Positions 5,616 to 10,596 of a stretch of 10,596 bases of DNA are shown one piece after another (position 1 is the first letter of the stretch; each line of letters opens with the position of its first letter). The DNA is from Candidatus Nanohalarchaeota archaeon (GTDB taxonomy: Archaea; EX4484-52; B79-G9). The position numbers were made by a program, and so were the translations under genes. The notes under the pieces were generated by a model. It was not told the origin of the DNA. It did not search any database and saw only the letters and a program-made list of their open reading frames with translations. The stretch is taken from NCBI GenBank assembly GCA_030594795.1, contig JAUVEK010000039.1, positions 1-10,596 of the forward strand, read 5' to 3'.

Positions 5616-6515
5616 ATGACACTCAAAAACATATACAAGGAAAATAAAGAGCTAGTCACTGTAATCCTGTCTATGTTATCGGGAACCATCCTGGTCCTGA
5701 TCAACGTATTATTCATAGGGCAAAAAAGCGACTTGCCGGTAGATGACGATTTTCTGTTCACGCTCATCAACATTATCGCTGTAGGAGTCATATGCCTGCC
5801 TATCGCGATAGTATACTACAAAAGATACAAGCAGGTGCAGGCTTTTGAAGAAGCATACCCTGACTTCCTAAGAACAATCGTTGAAGGCCTGAACGGCGGT
5901 ATGTCACTTCCGCTCGCAATCAGCTATGCTTCACAAAGCAGCTACGGCACCCTGACACCGCAGGTGAAGAAACTGGTCGCTCAAATGACATGGGGCATTA
6001 ATTTCGAAAATGCCCTGGAAAACTTTGCTTCTTCCCTGGACAGCCCCGTCATTACCCGATCAGTATCCACAATAATAGAATGCCACAGGTCCGGCGGAAA
6101 CATTGCAGACGTCCTGAAGTCCGTAAGCGGATCCCTCATTGAAATCGAAAAAATCCGCCGGGAGCGCTCAATGATGATATCAGGCCAGATGATGACAGGA
6201 TATATTATATTTTTTGTTTTCATTGTGGTGATGATTGGTATAAGAGAATTCCTGCTGCGCGGCTTCGACATGGGCACGGATTCAGACAGCGAAATGTTTT
6301 TAAGGGGACCCACGGTTACCGAGGATATGTTAGATAATTATGGAAAGATGTTCACACATCTTGCAATAATACAGGGATTTTTCGCAGGACTTGTAATCGG
6401 AAAGCTCTCAGAAGGACGGCTGAGCGCAGGCGCAAAGCATGCGATAATTCTGGCATTGATAGGCTACACATCCCTGACACTCGCGCATGGCATTGTCGAG
6501 ACACTGGGTCTCTAA
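5616..6515 (+). CDS. TadC/FlaJ-like pilus platform membrane protein (T2SSF family), second of two
   Basis: The protein has 299 residues. Two N-terminal TM segments (about 12-36 and 45-66) precede a cytoplasmic T2SSF domain at about 75-190. That domain has PDFLRTIVEGLNGGMSLPLA (81-100) and ECHRSGGNIADVLKSVSGSL, with basic and acidic helices (EIEKIRRERSMM) leading to the membrane. TM segments follow at about 190-212, 244-263 and 274-292. The start ATG 5616 lies 6 bases after the previous stop, so the pair is translated together. It parallels the paired TadB/TadC-type platform proteins of many archaeal pilus loci. No membrane-embedded catalytic residues are expected in this family. Confidence 0.88.
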   Translation: MTLKNIYKENKELVTVILSMLSGTILVLINVLFIGQKSDLPVDDDFLFTLINIIAVGVICLPIAIVYYKRYKQVQAFEEAYPDFLRTIVEGLNGGMSLPLAISYASQSSYGTLTPQVKKLVAQMTWGINFENALENFASSLDSPVITRSVSTIIECHRSGGNIADVLKSVSGSLIEIEKIRRERSMMISGQMMTGYIIFFVFIVVMIGIREFLLRGFDMGTDSDSEMFLRGPTVTEDMLDNYGKMFTHLAIIQGFFAGLVIGKLSEGRLSAGAKHAIILALIGYTSLTLAHGIVETLGL

Positions 6516-6568
6516 ACAACAACAGCAACAGCATCTCAGCATTGAATGTTCAGGAATATCATAGGAAA

Positions 6569-6578
6569 GATATATATA
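6569..6578 (+). promoter_or_regulatory. TATA box of the pilin transcript
   Basis: GATATATATA is preceded by purine-rich AGGAAA (6563-6568), which resembles a BRE. Transcription would start near 6600, about 40 bases before the first pilin ATG, leaving room for the AGGAAG (6622-6627) ribosome binding site. This gives the pilins their own promoter, separate from the platform genes. Confidence 0.6.
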
Positions 6579-6637
6579 CTAGATTAGCCCATTATTTATG
6601 ATATTATTCCTCTAAAATATTCAGGAAGTAGAAAAGC

Positions 6638-7171
6638 ATGAAATATTTGAAAAAAAAAGGGGTAAGCCCGCTCATTGCAGCAGTCCTGTTGATTGCATTT
6701 ACAATGGCTGTCGCCGCGATTCTGACTGCATGGATTGCCACTTTCACACAGGAACACAAGGATCGCAGCGAGGCATTTGATGAAAAGATAACATGCGCAT
6801 ACTCAAACATTGAAGTTGACAGGGATTATGCAAAATGGGACGAAACCAACAAAATATTTTATAGCTTTGTCTCAAATACCGGCGTTGACGCTATTACACT
6901 CACCAAAGTTGAGAGTTGGGTGAACAATGATAAACAACTGCCAATCATGCTAAACTCCAGCAATCTCGCCCTTACAAGCATCGATAAGAACGGATATCTT
7001 GAAATTTATGTGAACTTGAGCAAGGCATTCTCTGCCGGCGGCTCTAAACTTACCAAGATAAAATTTATCTCTGAATGCGATCCGGTATTTGATACTATCA
7101 CAGAGCCGCAGGGCAGCTGGAATTCATTCGTGTGGGTAGATAGCCCTGAAACCCGGCTAGCCAACGCATAG
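6638..7171 (+). CDS. Archaeal type IV prepilin-like protein (class III signal peptide), first
   Basis: The 177-residue protein has an archaeal prepilin N-terminus: basic MKYLKKKG, then VSPLIAAVLLIAFTMAVAAI, a single hydrophobic helix ending near residue 36. A PibD/FlaK-type peptidase would cut after Gly8. The helix forms the filament core and the rest is an extracellular beta-rich head with few cysteines (C52, C141). It follows the platform genes by 122 bases with its own TATA box. Its N-terminus closely resembles the next protein's, while the heads differ. It is probably a major or minor pilin of the encoded filament; which of the two cannot be told. The A9 run in codons 4-8 is in frame. Confidence 0.85.
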   Translation: MKYLKKKGVSPLIAAVLLIAFTMAVAAILTAWIATFTQEHKDRSEAFDEKITCAYSNIEVDRDYAKWDETNKIFYSFVSNTGVDAITLTKVESWVNNDKQLPIMLNSSNLALTSIDKNGYLEIYVNLSKAFSAGGSKLTKIKFISECDPVFDTITEPQGSWNSFVWVDSPETRLANA

Positions 7172-7210
7172 AATAAAATCCAACAACAGTTCATTCCTCA
7201 AAGAATATTT

Positions 7211-7675
7211 ATGTATCGCAAGGGATTATCTCCACTGATTGCTGTAGTGCTTTTGATAGCTTTCACTCTGGCAATCGGCGGATTCCTCTCAAGCTGGCTT
7301 CAGGAAATCGTACATACACAAGCAGACACTGCTACTGAAAATGCCGATGCGGGGTGTATTTATGCAACATTTAATGCAGAGGACCCGACCTTCAATGCAT
7401 CAGGCAGCAGCAAACTGGTCTTTGATATAAGCAATACAGGCACTCGCGACGTTAATATAAAGCAAATAATAATCACTGCCATGAACATGAGCCGCCTTGT
7501 CTACACAAGCCCCGAGAATTTTACAGGAACCGTCTGCGCTGGAGACAAAATGCCTGTAGTCTTAACAATCGACAGTGCCATAATCCCCAACATATCAAGA
7601 GTAAGAATAATTCCATACGACTGTCCTCAAAATGCAGACGAAATCAAAAGAGACGAGATAACCCATTATAATTGA
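7211..7675 (+). CDS. Archaeal type IV prepilin-like protein (class III signal peptide), second
   Basis: This is a second, shorter prepilin of 154 residues. MYRKG is followed by LSPLIAVVLLIAFTLAIGGF, so cleavage is expected after Gly5. The hydrophobic helix runs to about residue 32 and the remainder is a secreted head with three cysteines (C49, C109, C138), which could allow a disulphide. It lies 39 bases after the first pilin, in the same transcript. Its N-terminus is nearly the same as that of its neighbour, as expected for subunits that pack together, but the head has diverged. No clear ribosome binding site precedes ATG 7211. Confidence 0.85.
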   Translation: MYRKGLSPLIAVVLLIAFTLAIGGFLSSWLQEIVHTQADTATENADAGCIYATFNAEDPTFNASGSSKLVFDISNTGTRDVNIKQIIITAMNMSRLVYTSPENFTGTVCAGDKMPVVLTIDSAIIPNISRVRIIPYDCPQNADEIKRDEITHYN

Positions 7676-7687
7676 AACTGGCGCATC

Positions 7688-8866
7688 TCATCTATTTTTT
7701 ATCGCAAGAACATCCAGCAATCCAATAATATTATCTTTCGAAATATCACCCGAAGACACCTTCTTCAACGCACTCTTGGCATTAAACGCGATACTCAAGC
7801 CCGCACTCTCTAGCATCATCCTGTCATTGGCGCCATCACCGACAGCCGCCACCTGCTCACGCGCCAGACCATACTTCACCCTCAACTCATCAACAATTTC
7901 CCCTTTTCTCTTAGCATCAATAATATCCCCCTCAACCTCTCCTGTCACCTTACAATCCCTTATGACAAGCTTATTGGCATACACATGATCAAAATGAAGC
8001 ATCTCATTAAGCTTGTCCGTAAAATACGTGAACCCGCCGCTCACAAGCGCAGTCTTGTAGCCCTGTACCTTAAGCGCTCTCACAAGCTCCTCTGCCCCAG
8101 GCGTAAGCCTCAGGCTGTCATAAACCTCACGAAGAACCGAGTCAGGAAGCCCTGAAAGAAGTCTCACTCTCCTTTTTAAGGACTCCTTAAAATCAATCTC
8201 CCCCCTCATCGCCTGTTCAGTAAGCGCCTTCACCTCACTCCCTACACCCGCCCTCTTTGCGACCTCATCAATAATCTCAGCATCAACAATAGTAGAATCC
8301 ATATCAAAAACCACAAGACGTTTCTCGCGCTTAAACACATCCTCCCTCTGGAATATAACATCAATCCCCAGCGAATTACCCTTATTCTTCAGAATGCCTC
8401 TTACCTCTTTCGCGCTCTTTTTGCCAATATCAACCAGCATTTCGATAGTAATCAACTTATCACGCGCAACAAGCTCCATCTTCAAAACATTCACATCCTC
8501 TTCAGACAGGCACTTAGCAACATCATAGACAATACCCACCCTGTCCCTCGCAAGAATCGACAGAACATAATTATTCCCTGGAGAAGAGCCCGCACATTCT
8601 GCCTCCAACCCATTCACGAGCTTATTCAACTCAATATTAAGAGAAACTTCCTTCAGGCCATACAGTCTACTCTCAAGCTCACGATACGATATACTGCTCC
8701 CCTCAAGATCAACAACCATAAACATAGCAAACATTTTATGTATCACACTATGCCCGATATCAATAATATTAACATTATTGCGCGCAAGCACCGAAGAAAT
8801 ATCCGCAATAATCCCCGGCCTGTCCCTGCCCGATACATTAATCACAGCCCAGTCCTTCTTCCCCAT
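7688..8866 (-). CDS. serB: Phosphoserine phosphatase with two N-terminal ACT domains
   Basis: It hydrolyses O-phosphoserine in the last step of serine biosynthesis. From ATG 8866 the protein has 392 residues: ACT domain 1 at about 5-80 (INVSGRDRPGIIADISSVL), ACT domain 2 at about 99-172 (LSILARDRVGIVYDVAK), and a HAD catalytic domain at about 183-392. The catalytic domain has nucleophile motif FDMDST (187-192), motif II SGGFT (276-280), lysines in DAKRKGE (K319/K321) and the Mg site GDGAND (343-348). The tandem ACT domains suggest allosteric control by serine or another amino acid. The frame stays open upstream to 9094, but I chose 8866 because ACT1 begins at once and a TATA box lies 30 bases upstream. 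The extra 76 codons are T-rich, hydrophobic and probably untranslated. Confidence 0.93.
   Translation of the reverse strand: MGKKDWAVINVSGRDRPGIIADISSVLARNNVNIIDIGHSVIHKMFAMFMVVDLEGSSISYRELESRLYGLKEVSLNIELNKLVNGLEAECAGSSPGNNYVLSILARDRVGIVYDVAKCLSEEDVNVLKMELVARDKLITIEMLVDIGKKSAKEVRGILKNKGNSLGIDVIFQREDVFKREKRLVVFDMDSTIVDAEIIDEVAKRAGVGSEVKALTEQAMRGEIDFKESLKRRVRLLSGLPDSVLREVYDSLRLTPGAEELVRALKVQGYKTALVSGGFTYFTDKLNEMLHFDHVYANKLVIRDCKVTGEVEGDIIDAKRKGEIVDELRVKYGLAREQVAAVGDGANDRMMLESAGLSIAFNAKSALKKVSSGDISKDNIIGLLDVLAIKNR
7695..7700 (+). terminator. Possible T-tract terminator of the pilin transcript
   Basis: A T6 run lies 20 bases past the second pilin stop, inside the 3' end of the convergent serB gene. 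Archaeal termination can rely on T tracts alone. The short run and its position inside a gene make this tentative. Confidence 0.35.
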
Positions 8867-8890
8867 AACATTAACAGGCAGACTAACAAA

Positions 8891-8900
8891 TTTATATCTT
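8891..8900 (-). promoter_or_regulatory. TATA box of serB
   Basis: On the minus strand this reads AAGATATAAA. Its centre is 30 bases from the A of ATG 8866, which predicts a leader of only a few bases or none. No Shine-Dalgarno is visible, which fits leaderless initiation. Confidence 0.55.
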
Positions 8901-9112
8901 ACGAACAAAAGCAAAAAAAAAGACAAAAACAAGACAAAAGACAAGAGCAAAAAGAAACCAAAAATCACAATATTGCGACCAAACATAACACCTGTAAGTG
9001 GGCGGGTGGGGGCTAGAGGACGGACTAACCCAATACACAAACGGGGACAAATGAGGAATACCACAAAATACAGGAAATACAAGAACAAAAACACTATACT
9101 CTATACCTCAAC

Positions 9113-9128
9113 AAAAAAACCAAAAAAA
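9113..9128 (-). terminator. Double T7 terminator of endA
   Basis: Two A7 runs on the + strand (9113-9119 and 9122-9128) read as T7-GG-T7 on the minus strand, beginning 12 bases after the endA stop. Consecutive T tracts without a hairpin are typical archaeal intrinsic terminators. Confidence 0.65.
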
Positions 9129-9140
9129 TCCAAAGCGACA

Positions 9141-9749
9141 CTAAGGCCGCATCCTCTTGATATTATAATAAGTCACATCATTCTCTTCATCAACCACAGC
9201 AAGAAGCGCACGCGCACGAATATTCTGGCTAAGCCTCACATACCTCGACCATTCCTGGTAACTCATAGTATGATTCTCAGGAACCGCATGAACATTATAT
9301 TTCGTATGGTCCTTCGCCTCTTTCGCACCCTCCTTGTAAGGATTGACACCCCTGTCATACACCCTAAAATGCGTACCGAACTTGAACCCTGACTTCACAA
9401 TAAACCCGCGGCCTCGAAGATCCCGGTAAACAGTATACTTCTGCGCAAACTCCGTATCCACCTTCGCACACATATTATAAAACAGCTTAACATCAATCTT
9501 CTTGCCCTTCACCCTGACCTCGAGAAACCCGCGCTCAAAAAGAAGCATCGCCTCCTCAAGACTAAGCTGCAGGCATGATACATCCTCAATATCAATCCAC
9601 TTGCCGAAAAACTTCTCAGCATACACAGACTCTGCCTGCCCCTTATCCCACACAACCACCTTGCTCTCAACAAAATCCCCGAAAGCCATCGGCTCCTTCT
9701 TCTGCCCCAAAGGGACATCATCCGCTTTCTTTTCACTTTTCTTAGCCAT
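9141..9749 (-). CDS. endA: tRNA-intron (splicing) endonuclease EndA, catalytic lysine apparently replaced
   Basis: EndA cuts bulge-helix-bulge motifs to remove introns from tRNA and some other RNAs. From ATG 9749 it has 202 residues: an N-terminal domain at about 20-95, then the catalytic fold with YTVYRDLRGRGFIVKSGFKF (105-124), catalytic Tyr in FRVYDRG (Y131), catalytic His in DHTKYNVHAVPE (H148), and the C-terminal VRLSQNIRARALLAVVDEE. In EndA proteins this last segment normally has SVRK, and the Lys completes the triad; here the aligned residue is Ala179, followed by Arg180. The protein may have reduced activity, use Arg180, or act as a structural subunit with another copy. The frame continues 10 codons upstream (to 9779), but the TATA box at 9793-9802 predicts a transcript start near 9771, which excludes that longer form. 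Confidence 0.9.
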   Translation of the reverse strand: MAKKSEKKADDVPLGQKKEPMAFGDFVESKVVVWDKGQAESVYAEKFFGKWIDIEDVSCLQLSLEEAMLLFERGFLEVRVKGKKIDVKLFYNMCAKVDTEFAQKYTVYRDLRGRGFIVKSGFKFGTHFRVYDRGVNPYKEGAKEAKDHTKYNVHAVPENHTMSYQEWSRYVRLSQNIRARALLAVVDEENDVTYYNIKRMRP

Positions 9750-9792
9750 AATACCACACAACAATAATAACAGATACAATCAAACGCACATG

Positions 9793-9802
9793 CTTTAAAT
9801 AC
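9793..9802 (-). promoter_or_regulatory. TATA box of endA
   Basis: On the minus strand it reads GTATTTAAAG. A start of transcription about 26 bases on, near 9771, would give a leader of about 22 bases to ATG 9749. It lies 25 bases past the HAD phosphatase stop, so endA need not depend on readthrough from that gene. Confidence 0.5.
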
Positions 9803-9826
9803 CTATTGGTTCACACCCTTTATAAA

Positions 9827-10474
9827 TCACAAATCAAGCTTAGTCACATCATCAGCAATCATATCCACACAAAGTCCCTCTGCATCCTCCCTCGAAAGAA
9901 CCCCGCTCAAAACAACAGCGCACACAGAACCTGCGCTCTTAGCCATCAAAACATCATTCCTCGCATCCCCCACATAGACAATCTGCGCAGCCGGCACCTT
10001 AAAATACCGGGAAGCCTTCAAAATCATCTCAGGATGCGGCTTCCCTTCTTTCACATCATCCACACCAATCAGCAGCCCGAAACACTCCCTGATTCCAAGG
10101 CCAGACACCCACCTTTCCAGAACATAATGACTATTCCCCGAAGCAATCCCAAGCTCATAACCCTTCTCTTTTAACCCGAGAAGAAATTCAAAAAGCCCGT
10201 CTATCTTCTCACATGACTCGAGAAACCCCTCATCCTCAAATCCCTTCCTAAGCCTCTCCCCAAGCTTCTTCTTGACTTCAGGTGTCCTCTGCCCCTCATC
10301 CAGAAGCTCATGAATGATAATCTTATAATGCTTGCCAAAATGCTTCGTTATCTCAGCATCACCTACATTAAGCGCAACACCCTGCTCATCAAACGTATCC
10401 CTCATATTGCGCAGATGACAATGATTAGACCTCACAAGCACCCCGTCAAAATCAAACAAAATAAGTTTTCGCAT
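9827..10474 (-). CDS. HAD-superfamily phosphatase (phosphoglycolate phosphatase-like)
   Basis: The 215-residue protein has all four HAD motifs. They are I DFDGVL (8-13), with Asp8 as nucleophile and Asp10 as acid/base; II ASGNS (111-115); III lysine in EGKPHP (K144); and IV VGDARND (168-174) for Mg binding. Residues 15-90 form a helical C1-type cap, which gives substrate choice. The layout fits the phosphoglycolate phosphatase/pyrophosphatase PpaX/beta-phosphoglucomutase group, and the substrate cannot be named from sequence alone. The start ATG 10474 has GTGA (10482-10485 on this strand) upstream. It lies 27 bases downstream of tRNA-Phe in the same direction, with a T7 run between, so it is either a separate unit or fed by readthrough. 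Confidence 0.88.
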   Translation of the reverse strand: MRKLILFDFDGVLVRSNHCHLRNMRDTFDEQGVALNVGDAEITKHFGKHYKIIIHELLDEGQRTPEVKKKLGERLRKGFEDEGFLESCEKIDGLFEFLLGLKEKGYELGIASGNSHYVLERWVSGLGIRECFGLLIGVDDVKEGKPHPEMILKASRYFKVPAAQIVYVGDARNDVLMAKSAGSVCAVVLSGVLSREDAEGLCVDMIADDVTKLDL

Positions 10475-10494
10475 AAAAAAGTCACTTCATCATC

Positions 10495-10501
10495 AAAAAA
10501 A
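10495..10501 (-). terminator. T7 tract directly after tRNA-Phe
   Basis: The + strand A7 reads as T7 on the minus strand, immediately after the tRNA discriminator base. It is placed as an archaeal terminator for the tRNA transcript. Because the HAD gene starts only 20 bases later, incomplete termination would also feed that gene. Confidence 0.6.
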
Positions 10502-10574
10502 TGGGACGGGCGTGACTTGAACACGCGACAACTAGATCTTCAGTCTAGCGCTCTTCCAGCTGAGCTACCGTCCC
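10502..10574 (-). tRNA. tRNA-Phe (anticodon GAA)
   Basis: The 73-nt cloverleaf folds completely on the minus strand. The acceptor is GGGACGG/CCGTCCC with discriminator A, then U8 and A9. The D stem is GCTC/GAGC, the anticodon stem CTAGA/TCTAG has loop CTGAAGA (anticodon GAA), and the T stem GCGTG/CACGC has loop TTCAAGT. The variable loop is short. There is no intron and the CCA end is not encoded. Its promoter would lie beyond the right edge of the window. Confidence 0.97.
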
Positions 10575-10596
10575 GCTCCGATTACAACACCATTAA

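Larger units (their letters stand above)
8867..9140. other. Gene-free, strand-asymmetric spacer between endA and serB
   Basis: If serB starts at 8866, these 274 bases hold no supportable gene. The + strand is extremely A-rich (8906-8964, built from imperfect AAGACAAAA units), with a G-rich patch at 8997-9027 (GTGGGCGGGTGGGGGCTAG within it). The T7 runs next to endA look like its terminator and the right-hand TATA box serves serB. The rest is unexplained. Confidence 0.5.

Noticed and set aside
476..7675. A canonical archaellum operon
   Set aside because: No archaellin, FlaF, FlaG or standard fla gene order is visible. Two platform proteins plus short prepilins fit a type IV pilus better.
8867..9094. 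A 76-residue N-terminal membrane extension of SerB
   Set aside because: The hydrophobic residues come from a T-rich tract, the first ACT domain starts right after ATG 8866, and a TATA box lies within the proposed extension 30 bases before that ATG.
8778..9392. A 204-codon + strand frame
   Set aside because: It overlaps the 3' end of endA and the 5' end of serB in antisense, and its product is low-complexity Lys/Thr-rich sequence from the A-rich tract.
9750..9779. A 10-residue longer EndA N-terminus
   Set aside because: The TATA box at 9793-9802 predicts transcription starting near 9771, inside the longer form, while ATG 9749 gives a normal charged N-terminus.

Overview
This window is archaeal. 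The evidence is the protein families (KaiC/Rad55-like ATPases, a V4R-domain protein, an archaeal type IV pilus/archaellum-type ATPase with TadC/FlaJ platform proteins, prepilins with class III signal peptides, and tRNA-intron endonuclease EndA), together with TATA boxes about 26-30 bases upstream of leaderless or near-leaderless starts and T-tract terminators. The lineage cannot be fixed from the sequence. An uncultivated euryarchaeal or DPANN-type genome is plausible but unproven.

Layout: (1) Bases 1-39 end a reading frame. (2) Bases 40-340 hold no credible gene but fold on the + strand into an elaborate multi-stem RNA, including two hairpins capped by GNRA tetraloops inside a 10-bp stem. 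(3) Bases 341-2044 encode a pilus-type secretion ATPase whose coding-like frame runs 45 codons upstream of its first ATG with no start codon, stopping at the edge of the structured element. The ATPase may therefore be interrupted by an insertion or intron-like element. (4) On the minus strand, 3768 down to 2017 is a tight four-gene operon: two small 3-TM proteins, a V4R sensor-domain protein and a KaiC-like ATPase. (5) Diverging from it, a second KaiC-like ATPase (3842-4543) runs into two TadC/FlaJ-like platform proteins (4564-6515). (6) Two prepilins (6638-7675) follow behind their own TATA box. (7) The rest is minus-strand housekeeping: SerB with two ACT domains, EndA, a HAD phosphatase and tRNA-Phe(GAA).

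How the parts may work together: ATPase, two platform proteins and two pilins form the core of an archaeal type IV pilus or related surface filament. The embedded KaiC/V4R/membrane-protein block looks like a ligand-sensing signalling module. KaiC-like ATPases have been proposed as archaeal signal hubs (Makarova, Galperin and Koonin), and FlaH, the KaiC-like partner of the archaellum motor, is a precedent for coupling such an ATPase to a pilus motor. The link to this pilus is inferred from gene order.

Most notable points: the structured RNA and split ATPase frame at the left end; an A11 run that breaks the frame of the first TadC protein near its start; a KaiC homologue lacking the usual catalytic Glu pair beside one that keeps it; and an EndA that appears to lack the catalytic lysine.
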